Origin: Bin55 sp965203735
GTDB taxonomy: Bacteria > Pseudomonadota > Gammaproteobacteria > Pseudomonadales > Azotimanducaceae
Length of the DNA stretch: 64,000 nt
Reading direction: 5' to 3'
NCBI GenBank assembly: GCA_965203735.1
Contig: OZ241909.1
Span: 1,364,001-1,428,000, forward strand
Positions 52,400-61,869 of the stretch are shown piece after piece (the stretch's first letter is position 1; each line of letters begins with the position of its first letter). The translations under genes and the position numbers were made by a program. The notes beneath the pieces were generated by a model, which saw only the letters and a program-made list of their open reading frames with translations, was not told where the DNA came from and searched no databases.

Positions 52400-52745
52400 T
52401 TGAGGGTAAAACGAATGACGCGAAAGCGTGAAAAGACCAAACGACCAAACGCTCTACATGGATGTCTCAAGCGTCGACTCGCATGGTTCTTTCCGATGCG
52501 ACTTCCAGCAAAAGCAAAGTCACGTCGTCATTAGTTTCCGAGGCGGAAATAGACACAGGAGTGTGAAGGGCCATGGACGTCAAAACAAGAAACATGGAAG
52601 TTTCCTCGCCCGACATGGATAGGCTCCTATTTCCGTCGTTTGACGCACTGCACCTAGTGCGGTGCGAAATGCATCAAGGGGTATTGTAGCAACTTTAGCT
52701 CGAAGCAGGAAGCTTCTTACAGCAATGCCCCTCGTGCTTTTTTTT
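52400..52745 (+). ncRNA. CsrB/RsmZ-like CsrA-binding small RNA candidate (about 345 nt)
   Basis: Between a promoter and a U-run terminator lies a stretch with no sensible protein frame but seven GGA triplets. Three sit in the loops of perfect hairpins: ACAC-AGGA-GTGT (52553-52564), GAAAC-ATGGAA-GTTTC (52589-52604) and GAAGC-AGGAA-GCTTC (52702-52716). A fourth, CTACATGGATGT (52454-52465), matches 10 of 12 positions of the CsrA consensus RUACARGGAUGU. CATGGA occurs four times. GGA in hairpin loops is the mark of CsrB, CsrC and RsmX/Y/Z RNAs, which titrate the translational regulator CsrA/RsmA; length near CsrB's also fits. A further GNRA hairpin ACGC-GAAA-GCGT lies at 52418-52429. No csrA gene is in the window. 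Confidence 0.55.
52677..52745 (+). terminator. Terminator of the RNA candidate
   Basis: AGGGGTATTG (52677-52686) pairs with CAATGCCCCT (52723-52732), ten positions with one wobble, enclosing the GAAGC hairpin. Five bases later come eight consecutive T residues (52738-52745). Confidence 0.55.
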
Positions 52746-53139
52746 GGACTGTTCGATCGCATTCCCTACACATACAGCCAAACAAACTATTACATTTAGG
52801 TAATCGCGACTCTTAGATCGATCGAGTAAGTCCGGCACCCTTTGCCAATCGGTGAACGTGTAGCGTCTTGGGTCATTTCTTGGCCGGGAGTAGGTGTTTA
52901 GTTATCCCACTGACGAAGCGCTCCGTCTTTCAAACCTCCATCTCTTCACCTGAAGTTTAGCTTCCACTGTCCTTTAGTAATCGTGCAAGACGCACGTTCA
53001 CCTATGAGTTGGGCACGCTGTGAACGATGTGCACAATAACAAGAAGCTCGAGTTGATCAGATTTGTGGACACTCTTACGGGTTAATGACCTGACGCGAGT
53101 GTCCGACTACGCTTCATTGAATTCAGACAACGAGAATCC
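52746..53139. other. Intergenic region before smc
   Basis: About 390 bases with no gene and no strong repeat noticed. The smc promoter probably lies in it. Confidence 0.45.
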
Positions 53140-56100
53140 ATGCGCCTGAAGTCCATCAATCTTTCAGGTTTTAAGTCGTTTGTCGATCCGACAACGATCG
53201 ATCTACCTCGTGCAATAAGCGTGTTTGTTGGTCCGAATGGATGCGGAAAGTCCAATGTTGTGGATGCTGTGCGCCTTGTCATCGGAGAGAGTCAAGCAAG
53301 TCACATTCGAGGTGACTCACTTTCGGACGTAATCTTCAACGGTACTGATTCACGTTCTCCAACTGTGCAAGCCAGTGTCGAACTGATTTTCGACAACGCG
53401 GATCAAAGAATTGCTGGACCGTACGCAAAGTACTCAGATATATCTATGCGCCGAGAAGTCTTCCGAGATACTCGTTCAAAGTTCTTCCTGAACGGTCGAA
53501 CATGTCGACGCAAAGATATTCAAGATCTGTTCCTGGGATCGGGGTTTGGCGTGAGAGGCTACGCCATTGTCGAGCAAGGCCTTATCAGCCGTTTGGTTGA
53601 AGCCCGTCCTGAGGAACTGCGTGCTCATATCGAAGAAGTGGCTGGAATATCCAAGTACCGAGATCGAAGACGAGAAACTGAGAAACGAATTCGCGTCACG
53701 AACGAGAATCTAGAACGCGTCCGAGACCACAGCGCTGAATTAGCCCGACACATTTCAAGGCTTGATCGACAAGCTAGAGAAGCAAAGCGTTTTGCGGAAC
53801 TGAAGGAACGCGAGCGACTTGCTCAAGCTCGAGTCATTGCACGTCAAGTTCATTCACTAGGTGCAACTCTAGACGCACAAGACAAGATCGTTACTACCAC
53901 CCAACTCGAACTTCAGAAACTCCAGACTGCTCTACAAGCAACGAGAACGAAGATTGACCGCCTACGCGAAGAAGAGGTCCTAGTCAACGAGACGTTCAAT
54001 AAGGTGCAAGGTGAAGCATTCGAAGCAAGGTCGCGTAGTGGGCGTATCGAAGAGGACATATCTAGTCGACAGAGTCGGATTGGCGACATCGAAGACGAAG
54101 CTTCATTGCTTACCGATCGACGTGACAAGCTCAGCCAAGAATTCAATGAAGACAGCAATGCGCTTCTTGAAATCGAGCAAAACCACAAGCACGTTGAGCG
54201 TGCTAGAAGTGATGCCAGAGTTCGCATGGATGAAGCGAACAAGCTAGTTATCGAAGCTCAGAACGCATATGACAGCTGGCAGGGCAATTGGAATCGATTA
54301 CTTCAGAACATCAGCGACTTGGAGCGAGAGAAACAATACGCGCAAGCAAGTCTGTCGAACACGTCCTCTAACGAAGACGAACTCCACAAACGAAAGGTCC
54401 GAGCGCAAAGTGACTTGGAGCTTGATCTTGACTATGTGCTTGCCGAATCGATTGAGAGAAAACTCGCGGAAGCTGAAGGACTTCGCACTCAGACTCAAGA
54501 GACTCTCAACCGACGCGAGCAAGAACTCGGAGAGCTGGAACGCAAGCGTGTACTACGTGAAAAGTCGCGGAATGAACTCGAGCAGCAAGTAAGTGCGACT
54601 CGACACCGATTGGCTGCGCATGTCGCCGTGTTTGAACGGGCAGTAGGTCGAGACGCTACCCAAGAAAACACGGATTGGCTGAGAGCGAGATCACTAGACG
54701 ATAAACCTCGACTTGGGGAACAGATTGAGGTTGAAGCGGAATGGCAACGAGCCTTGGACGTTGTATTGGGCGACGATGTAAAGGCAATTCCATTGGAAGA
54801 TCTAGAGGTACAAACCCCGCATTTGAACGAAGAAATCCAGGACGGATTCATCCTAGTGGAACCCACATCGATCCAATCAAATTCACTCAAGAATTCGTTG
54901 CTGTCCCACGTAACTAAAGGGCGTGAAAGTGTTGCTTCACTCATTGGAAATGTCTATGCCTACGAAACACTAAGTGAAGCGCTGGCTGTTCGCCTTTCGT
55001 TGCAGGATCATGAGAGTGTTGTCACTAGGGAAGGCATTTGGATCGGCAATTGCTGGATTAGATTTCCTGGCGACAGTGGTGACGAACGTAGCGTCATGGA
55101 ACTTCGCGCGGTTATTGACTCACTTGAAACTCAAGTGGAGAAACTGGACTCTGAATACGACTCGGTACGGCAAGATCTTGAACGAGATCAAGATCAAATT
55201 GCAGGTCTGCGTGTTGAGACTCGTAACTTGCAAGACGAATTGAGTGAACACCATGAGACTCACTCAACTTTGCGCCTGGAATTACAACGCAAGCAGTTGG
55301 AATTGGCGGAGACTAAAGAAAAACACGAAAGAGCACAGACCGAACTCAATCTCATTAGTTCAAGAGAGGAAGAATTGTTCTCGGAGTCGGAACGGCACAC
55401 AAACACAGTCAAGAGATGTACTAGTCAACTGAGCGTGCTGGAAGATGAACGAGCACTACTGGATCCAGATCGAACCAAGATTGTGAGCCACGTCGAGGTT
55501 TCACTTAGTGACGCTCAAGAAGCTAGCGAGAAATTTCGAGAGCTTGATGTGCGATTCAACACGATGCTGTCGACTCAAGAGTCGCTGCAACGATCGTCGA
55601 CACGAAGACAGAGTGATATTCAAGAATTAGATCGGCAAATTGAAAAGCTCCATCAAACGCGAAATGAGATTGCCACCGAGATTGAACAGCTAAAGAATGC
55701 GCAAACAAAAGCTCTGGAGGCCTACGCTGAGGTAGAGAGTAGGTTGCGTGACGTACAGGTCGAACGTGATCGACTGTTGCACAACATTCGAGAGAACTCA
55801 AACAACGCAGTTCTTCAGGATCGTCAGTTACAAGAAGCTCAGCAGGAACTCGAAACTCATCGCGAGAAGTTGATTCAGTTAAATGCGGACAAAAACCATC
55901 TATTGAGCGATCTTGCCGCGACTCAACACTCATACGAAGAAGTCTTGGCTGAATTGACAGAGCGCGACAACGAAGTAACGTTGGGCAGAGCGTTGCACCG
56001 TATATCGAATCGAATAGCGAGGCTTGGTGCGGTGAACCTTGCAGCCATCGAAGACTTAGCTGCATTGCGAGAAGAACAAGAGCTGGTCACACGGCAGGTC

Positions 56101-56637
56101 GAAGATTTGGAGCTCTCTCAACAAACACTGCTCCGTGCAATTCAGAAAATCGATGGTGAAACACTCAGCATGTTCGAGAGCACTCTTGAGAATGCGAACG
56201 AACGGCTAGGCGACGTGTTCGGCAAATTATTCGGAGGGGGATCGGCACAGCTCGTATTGATGGACGAAGATCCGTTGACCGCGGGCGTTGCCATTCGTGC
56301 TCAACCACCTGGCAAACGAACTAAGAGCGTGAATCAGTTGTCGGGAGGTGAAAAGGCATTGGCGGCCATTGCATTCATCTTTGCCATGTTTGAGCTGAAT
56401 CCCAGTCCCGTATGCGTTTTGGATGAGGTGGATGCACCTCTAGATGACAACAATGTCAGTAGGTTCACACAACTTATTAAAGAAATGTCTGAAGATGTTC
56501 AATTTTTGATAATTTCGCATAATCGGGCTACAATGCGTATGGCCGATTCCTTAATCGGGGTAACGATGCAGGAAGCAGGAGTATCCCGACTGGTCTCAGT
56601 CGATCTCGAAACAGCGTTCGAGTCGGCGATGAATTGA
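53140..56637 (+). CDS. smc: Chromosome segregation protein SMC
   Basis: An 1165-residue SMC ATPase that folds and segregates the chromosome. Walker A is GPNGCGKSNVVDAVR near residue 32. Two long coiled coils (about 170-500 and 660-1010) flank the hinge region around 510-640. The C-terminal head has the signature LSGGEKALAAIAFIFA and Walker B VCVLDEVDAPLDD. Length and domain order are normal. It is followed by zipA and ligA on the same strand, the usual gammaproteobacterial order. Confidence 0.96.
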   Translation: MRLKSINLSGFKSFVDPTTIDLPRAISVFVGPNGCGKSNVVDAVRLVIGESQASHIRGDSLSDVIFNGTDSRSPTVQASVELIFDNADQRIAGPYAKYSDISMRREVFRDTRSKFFLNGRTCRRKDIQDLFLGSGFGVRGYAIVEQGLISRLVEARPEELRAHIEEVAGISKYRDRRRETEKRIRVTNENLERVRDHSAELARHISRLDRQAREAKRFAELKERERLAQARVIARQVHSLGATLDAQDKIVTTTQLELQKLQTALQATRTKIDRLREEEVLVNETFNKVQGEAFEARSRSGRIEEDISSRQSRIGDIEDEASLLTDRRDKLSQEFNEDSNALLEIEQNHKHVERARSDARVRMDEANKLVIEAQNAYDSWQGNWNRLLQNISDLEREKQYAQASLSNTSSNEDELHKRKVRAQSDLELDLDYVLAESIERKLAEAEGLRTQTQETLNRREQELGELERKRVLREKSRNELEQQVSATRHRLAAHVAVFERAVGRDATQENTDWLRARSLDDKPRLGEQIEVEAEWQRALDVVLGDDVKAIPLEDLEVQTPHLNEEIQDGFILVEPTSIQSNSLKNSLLSHVTKGRESVASLIGNVYAYETLSEALAVRLSLQDHESVVTREGIWIGNCWIRFPGDSGDERSVMELRAVIDSLETQVEKLDSEYDSVRQDLERDQDQIAGLRVETRNLQDELSEHHETHSTLRLELQRKQLELAETKEKHERAQTELNLISSREEELFSESERHTNTVKRCTSQLSVLEDERALLDPDRTKIVSHVEVSLSDAQEASEKFRELDVRFNTMLSTQESLQRSSTRRQSDIQELDRQIEKLHQTRNEIATEIEQLKNAQTKALEAYAEVESRLRDVQVERDRLLHNIRENSNNAVLQDRQLQEAQQELETHREKLIQLNADKNHLLSDLAATQHSYEEVLAELTERDNEVTLGRALHRISNRIARLGAVNLAAIEDLAALREEQELVTRQVEDLELSQQTLLRAIQKIDGETLSMFESTLENANERLGDVFGKLFGGGSAQLVLMDEDPLTAGVAIRAQPPGKRTKSVNQLSGGEKALAAIAFIFAMFELNPSPVCVLDEVDAPLDDNNVSRFTQLIKEMSEDVQFLIISHNRATMRMADSLIGVTMQEAGVSRLVSVDLETAFESAMN

Positions 56638-56678
56638 ACAGGTGGAATCGCATATGACCAACTTTAGAGGTGATAGAT

Positions 56679-57794
56679 ATGGATGTCTTTCAGGTTCTTA
56701 CCCTTTGTTCCCTTCTGGGTGTCATGTTTGTTGGGGTGCTCGGCTACGGCATGTACCGCAATTGGCAGCGAGACCAACTGGAATTAATTCGTGCTCCATC
56801 CGTCGATCCTGATATTTCAAATATCAACGACTCGACGCAGCGCATTTATCCCAACATTCGCGTAAGCAGCAAACCAAAACTCAAGACGGTTAAGACGCCC
56901 GTTGCGATTGTCGATGGGACTCAGCGTCCATTAGACAAACCGAAGGAGATAAAGTCTGACCCAAAGCGGATTGAGAGCAGAAGTTCCGCTCGTTCCGCAG
57001 GGACTACGAAACCGTCCACAGAGCCTCGACAGCCTGACATAGATTCGACCAAGACCAAAAGCTCACCTCACCGCGAAAGCGATGTTGTTCAATCCGAAGT
57101 CAATTCTGAACATGTAGCTGAGAGCAGTGATAGTCCGCAGGTTTCAGATTCGATGCAAGTGACAGATGATGGTCTTGACGCATTCAGGCATCGTGCTGAT
57201 GGTACGGAAGAGAAGAACGGCAAGCAAAATTCGAAGCCTGGATTCCTGCGAGTAAAGACTTCGTCTCGTCTCGAACGAAAGCCTCCGCAAGCATCGAAAC
57301 GCCGCAAGTCGAAAACTGAAGCCAGTTCCAATAACAAAGCCAGAGACGCCTCTAGTTCGAGCAATACCGGTGAGGACTTCGTCATGTTCTTGGTCATGGG
57401 AGACCACGACAACTCCTTCAGGATGCACGAAGTTGGTCAGTTCTTGATGACGCGAGGCCTTGCCCTCGATGAGCTTGGGCTGTTTTGTCGCAAGGATCGA
57501 GACAGTGGTGAGGTACTCTTTAAAGTGGGCGATGTATTCTTCCCTGGAACGTTTGAAGCGGATGAGCTTGAACAGTATCGGACAGGAGGAATTTCGTTGG
57601 CAATGAAAATTCCCAACGTGAACAATGCGCAGGTTGTTTTTGAGCAAATGCTCTCGCTCGCCAACGAGTGTGCTGAGAGATTTCAAGGCACTGTCAAGGA
57701 CGAGAACTACAACAGCATGAGCAATCAAACGCTGGCACACTATCGAAGTCGCGTTTCAGATTTCCGCAGAAAGCAACTTACCATGTATGCATGA
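56679..57794 (+). CDS. zipA: Cell division protein ZipA
   Basis: A 371-residue division protein that ties FtsZ to the inner membrane. It has an N-terminal span (TLCSLLGVMFVGVLGYGMY), a long variable basic/Ser-Pro linker (about residues 40-230), and a C-terminal FtsZ-binding domain (DFVMFLVMGDHDNSF to SDFRRKQL). A GTG at 56670 would add three residues; the ATG at 56679 follows AGAGGTG. Position between smc and ligA is the classic order and confirms the assignment despite the variable linker. Confidence 0.92.
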   Translation: MDVFQVLTLCSLLGVMFVGVLGYGMYRNWQRDQLELIRAPSVDPDISNINDSTQRIYPNIRVSSKPKLKTVKTPVAIVDGTQRPLDKPKEIKSDPKRIESRSSARSAGTTKPSTEPRQPDIDSTKTKSSPHRESDVVQSEVNSEHVAESSDSPQVSDSMQVTDDGLDAFRHRADGTEEKNGKQNSKPGFLRVKTSSRLERKPPQASKRRKSKTEASSNNKARDASSSSNTGEDFVMFLVMGDHDNSFRMHEVGQFLMTRGLALDELGLFCRKDRDSGEVLFKVGDVFFPGTFEADELEQYRTGGISLAMKIPNVNNAQVVFEQMLSLANECAERFQGTVKDENYNSMSNQTLAHYRSRVSDFRRKQLTMYA

Positions 57795-57813
57795 TCGATC
57801 CTAGTGGCTCGAT

Positions 57814-59826
57814 ATGGTCACCAAGGAACTAGCTGAACGCATAAAGACTCTGCGCGAGCAGATTGAGTACCACGATCACCGGTACTACGTCCTTGATGAT
57901 CCGGAAATCACGGACGGAGAGTACGACGTCTTATTCGATGAGCTGGTTGAGATTGAGGCGAGCCATCCGGATCTTGTAAGTCCTGATTCACCTACACAGA
58001 GAGTAGGAGGACAGGCGAGCGGAAAGTTCGAATCAGTCGAACATGCTCGGCCGATGCTTTCACTCGAAAAGTGCACATCCACAAGCGATCTGCAAAACTG
58101 GACGAAACGCAACCAAGACTTCTTGGACATTGCGATTCACGAGTACGTTTGTGAGCCCAAGATTGACGGAGTTGCTGTCGGCTTGGTCTACCGGGATGGT
58201 GTCCTCGTTCAAGGTGCCACCCGTGGCGACGGTACTGTCGGCGAAGACATCACTGCCAATGTACGGACCATTCGCTCGATCCCTCTCAAGCTGAAAGGTG
58301 CAGGGATCCCGTCGCTCGTGGAAATTCGTGGAGAAGTCTACATTCCTTTGGATGAGTTCGCAGAGTACAACGCAAAAGCGATTGAACGCGGCGAAAAGCC
58401 GATGGTCAATCCAAGAAACGGAGCCGCCGGCAGTCTTCGGCAAATCGATCCTCGGATGACTGACGCACGTCCATTGTCAATGTATTGCTATTCGCTCGGT
58501 AACGCGAGCGATGATTTTGACCCGCGTACACATGAGGATGCCCTCGATGCGTTTCAGTCTTGGGGATGCAGGATCAATCCTCGGGTGACAACCGTAAAAG
58601 GACTGGATTCGTGTAGCAAGTACATTCAAGAGATTCTCGAGATTAGATCCAGTCTCTCTTACGAGATTGATGGTGTAGTCGTAAAAGTCAATGATCTGGT
58701 GATGCAACGAAATCTTGGGAATTTGTCACGGAGACCACGATGGGCAATCGCATACAAGTATCCCCCAGAAGAAGCAACGACATCGTTAAGTGGAATTGAA
58801 TTTCAGGTCGGAAGAACAGGTGTACTAACGCCAGTTGCCAGACTAGAACCAGTTCAAGTTGGTGGAGTCACAGTATCGAACGCAACACTTCACAACATCG
58901 ACGAAATCGAGAGACTGGGACTGAAAATTGGATCCAGAATCGTAATTCGTCGTGCAGGCGACATCATTCCTCAAGTGGTTCGTGTCGTAGAACAGGGAGA
59001 GATAGACATACATCCACCGACCAAGTGCCCCGTTTGCGGAACCGCAGCAGTACGATTGGAGGATGAAGTCGCGCTTCGGTGTCCCAATGGCTTGCAGTGT
59101 CCGGCTCAACTGAAGGAGTCCATACGGCACTTCGCATCCAGAAACGCCTTGGACATTACTGGGCTCGGTGACAAGCTAGTAGCTCAGCTTGTAGATTTGG
59201 GGAGAGTCAAGAATCCGCTAGATCTATTCGGACTAACCGTTGAGGAACTAGCCGAATTTGATCGGCTTGGCGAGAAGTCTGCTGCCAATATTGTCCAATC
59301 GATCCAAGCTAGTAAGTCAACGACTTTTGGCAAGTTCATTCATGCACTTGGAATTCGCGGTGTTGGAGAGACCACCGCTCTCACTCTAGCTACCCGCTTT
59401 CAGACACTTCCTGCACTAGTCGAAGCGGGACAAGAAACGCTTGAATCACTAGAAGATGTTGGTCCCATTCTTGCTTCGAATATTTGTACATTCTTCGCGA
59501 ACGAAGACAATCAAATGGTTGCACTAGGTCTAGTTGAGCAAGGAATTGATTGGCCCATCGAGGAATTGTCACACGACAGGCCCTGTGAAGGTCAGACTTG
59601 GGTACTCACAGGCACACTGAGTTCTATGCCAAGACAGGAAGCCAAGGCAGCTCTAGTTCGGCTTGGCGCAAAGGTGGCGGGTTCAGTTTCGAAGAAGACC
59701 TCTGTCGTTGTAGCTGGATCAGAGGCTGGTAGCAAGTTAGCAAAAGCGATTGAGCTTGAAGTTCGAGTTCTCAGCGAGGAAGAATTTCTAACCTTCCTTG
59801 AAAGTCCTTCCGCTGGAGCTAATTAA
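57814..59826 (+). CDS. ligA: NAD-dependent DNA ligase LigA
   Basis: A 670-residue ligase that seals nicks using NAD. The Ia domain carries YHDHRYYVLDDPEITDGEYD. The adenylated lysine is in EPKIDGVAV (Lys116). The OB fold, a four-Cys zinc finger (CPVCGT, then CPNGLQCPAQ), helix-hairpin-helix repeats and a C-terminal BRCT domain (WVLTGTLSSMPRQEAKAAL) follow in the standard order. It starts 19 bases after zipA. Confidence 0.97.
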   Translation: MVTKELAERIKTLREQIEYHDHRYYVLDDPEITDGEYDVLFDELVEIEASHPDLVSPDSPTQRVGGQASGKFESVEHARPMLSLEKCTSTSDLQNWTKRNQDFLDIAIHEYVCEPKIDGVAVGLVYRDGVLVQGATRGDGTVGEDITANVRTIRSIPLKLKGAGIPSLVEIRGEVYIPLDEFAEYNAKAIERGEKPMVNPRNGAAGSLRQIDPRMTDARPLSMYCYSLGNASDDFDPRTHEDALDAFQSWGCRINPRVTTVKGLDSCSKYIQEILEIRSSLSYEIDGVVVKVNDLVMQRNLGNLSRRPRWAIAYKYPPEEATTSLSGIEFQVGRTGVLTPVARLEPVQVGGVTVSNATLHNIDEIERLGLKIGSRIVIRRAGDIIPQVVRVVEQGEIDIHPPTKCPVCGTAAVRLEDEVALRCPNGLQCPAQLKESIRHFASRNALDITGLGDKLVAQLVDLGRVKNPLDLFGLTVEELAEFDRLGEKSAANIVQSIQASKSTTFGKFIHALGIRGVGETTALTLATRFQTLPALVEAGQETLESLEDVGPILASNICTFFANEDNQMVALGLVEQGIDWPIEELSHDRPCEGQTWVLTGTLSSMPRQEAKAALVRLGAKVAGSVSKKTSVVVAGSEAGSKLAKAIELEVRVLSEEEFLTFLESPSAGAN

Positions 59827-59953
59827 CTCTACGGATTTGCTGGATTCTGCTTCTCACAACTCCAATTGCTAAGAATTTGCACGTCTAAGGACGAGATGGC
59901 ACTTACGTTAGTAACATAGATACTCACCTTAATTGAGCTAATTCAATAGTTAG

Positions 59954-60997
59954 ATGCAGCTAGAGTTCACACGCGAAGAATTGTTGACGGATCACGAGTA
60001 TGCACGACCCAACGTCATTAAAGGGAGGCGCATGCACGGAGGATTTGACGAATCAGGCACGTACATCCCTCCCAGAGCCCTTGTAAGGTCCGTTGCTATA
60101 ACAAATTGGACGAGCGCACTACGCGAAAAGGGAGGCGATTTGCTCGAAGCAGATTCGAGCCTGCTTTCTGGTCCTCGATTGCCCAATGTTGAACAACAAA
60201 GGCTGTTGATTCGCGAAGGCATGAGCCGAGTGTTTTGGAATGGCTTGACGATCACCGGAAAAATTGAGGGTCGTGGCCGGATGCTCGCAACCATGCCGCT
60301 TCCACCTCTTCAGGCTTGCATTGTTGAGGACATTTCCTCAATGGCTTTGGGCCATCTGCATAAAGGATTGCTATTTGCCCATGGCATTGATGAAGGTGGA
60401 GAGCCGGAAAAGCAAATTGGAGGCCACGATGTGATGTGGTTTGTAGCTCGCGACCTTTCGCTGGGAGAGTCTGCATGGCCAGACGTGGATCCGCCCGCAA
60501 GCATTTCGCGACCTGACTCGGGTGAGCGGAGAATGCCTCAAGTTGCACCAGAAATCGAAGGTCTCTTGGTCTTCCTGATGAATCTCCTCCTCATCGAGTT
60601 TCGTGCCGAGATAGGATTTGCCGCTACTCAAGAAACACTGCGGACGCCGGGATTGTTCTCTGAGCGTGAAGAGAACGCCAATATTGCTGCGGAAATAGTC
60701 GAACGAATTCGCACAGACGAGAAAATCCATGTCGAGTCTCTAAGACTGTACTTGGGCGAACTTCGTACTTTGCATATAAGAACAGTAGATGGCGGAGAAA
60801 TATTGGGAAATAAGCTGATTGACCCATATTGGAGCAATCTGGTTGCATGGGCGACCGGAGACCAGCCCATCATGGCAGCCCGTCAGACTTACGAAGCGAT
60901 TATCGAACTAGTCAAAGAGTTGCCTGAGCACGAACGAGTCCAAAACGAATTTGACAGTTTGATAGACGCTGGCATCCTAGAGCACCAAGCTGTGTAG
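59954..60997 (+). CDS. Unrecognised protein, possibly ferritin-like
   Basis: A 347-residue soluble protein with mostly helical prediction by eye. Two glutamate/histidine groups suggest a ferritin-like diiron four-helix bundle: VEDISSMALGHLHKG near residue 127, and a second pair, LIEFRAEIGFAATQE with RTDEKIHVESLRLYLGEL (ExxH). No family name is recalled. It stands alone after ligA. If diiron, an oxygenase or oxidase role would follow, but substrate and partner are unknown. Confidence 0.55.
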   Translation: MQLEFTREELLTDHEYARPNVIKGRRMHGGFDESGTYIPPRALVRSVAITNWTSALREKGGDLLEADSSLLSGPRLPNVEQQRLLIREGMSRVFWNGLTITGKIEGRGRMLATMPLPPLQACIVEDISSMALGHLHKGLLFAHGIDEGGEPEKQIGGHDVMWFVARDLSLGESAWPDVDPPASISRPDSGERRMPQVAPEIEGLLVFLMNLLLIEFRAEIGFAATQETLRTPGLFSEREENANIAAEIVERIRTDEKIHVESLRLYLGELRTLHIRTVDGGEILGNKLIDPYWSNLVAWATGDQPIMAARQTYEAIIELVKELPEHERVQNEFDSLIDAGILEHQAV

Positions 60998-61064
60998 TAC
61001 CTACTTGTGGCGTCAAGCGATGTCCATTGCAGTAGCCAAAGTCGTTGGATGTGTACTCGCACCA

Positions 61065-61844
61065 CTAGTAGCTAACTGCCATTCCAGCTCGTACATCGTT
61101 GTTTATTCCATATTGTGGGATGGGATAGCGCAAGCCGTTGCGAGAAAGCTGGTCCAAACCCTCGATTATCCCTGGCAAGAAAGACGGTGGGATTGCCATT
61201 AGCAGTTCATCTTCCATGACCCCGCCATAGCGTCTTTCCGCAAAGCACGGTATTGAGAGACTTGGTTCACCTGTAACGAGTGCGCGTCCCCAACTGTCCG
61301 CACAAGCGCTTTCTCCGACACATCCCCATTCGAGTTTCTTAAAACCCGTCCACTGCAATCCATTGATGAACAGAATCATTTGAGCAGGAGTCGCATAGAT
61401 TAGGCAAATATCAGGTGGATTTAGTCGTCCCGATACCAATGGACTCACCGCCATTGCTTCATACTTGCCGTATGGAACAACGTCCATTGATTCTTGATGC
61501 AGTGCTGCTTCGTGTTCATTCTCGTACCACACTCCAGCCATGTGCTTTCCTGACAACCACTCGGCATCCCTTGGACCGAGTCCGATTACGGTGCGGCATT
61601 GAGCTCCCACAAGATCTTCTGCGGTGATTCCCACAGTCCATCCGTTTCGGCATGCTTGTCCCACTATTTGATCCGTAGTGTGTATGGACTTGGGTCTCCG
61701 TATTCGTTCGACCATTTCCATGTCTTCCTTGCGTTCGAACATCTTCAGTCCGATAGGAGTCGTGCGAAGTCTCAAGAGTCGGTTCAAGTCTGCTATGAGC
61801 TGTGGCCAATTAATGTGCGTTGTGTCGCGGGCGATTTCTTGCAT
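61065..61844 (-). CDS. DUF169-family protein
   Basis: A 259-residue protein of the DUF169 family, whose function is not established. Family-like segments are TPIGLKMFERKEDM, GQACRNGWTVGITAEDLVG with a conserved Cys, and WGCVGESACADSWGRAL with two Cys. AGGAG lies nine bases before the ATG. It is 25 bases downstream of an enoyl-CoA hydratase gene on the same strand, so it may belong to a CoA-thioester pathway. Confidence 0.78.
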   Translation of the reverse strand: MQEIARDTTHINWPQLIADLNRLLRLRTTPIGLKMFERKEDMEMVERIRRPKSIHTTDQIVGQACRNGWTVGITAEDLVGAQCRTVIGLGPRDAEWLSGKHMAGVWYENEHEAALHQESMDVVPYGKYEAMAVSPLVSGRLNPPDICLIYATPAQMILFINGLQWTGFKKLEWGCVGESACADSWGRALVTGEPSLSIPCFAERRYGGVMEDELLMAIPPSFLPGIIEGLDQLSRNGLRYPIPQYGINNDVRAGMAVSY

Positions 61845-61869
61845 TTCGGAATAACTCCTGGTTTGTTAG

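Noticed and set aside
52415..52534. 39-residue very basic frame with GAGGG eight bases upstream of ATG
   Set aside because: It lies inside the RNA candidate, has no recognisable family and an improbable composition. The GGA-hairpin pattern explains the region better.
52400..52745. tmRNA or RNase P RNA
   Set aside because: No tag-peptide frame, no tRNA-like ends and none of the conserved RNase P core sequences.
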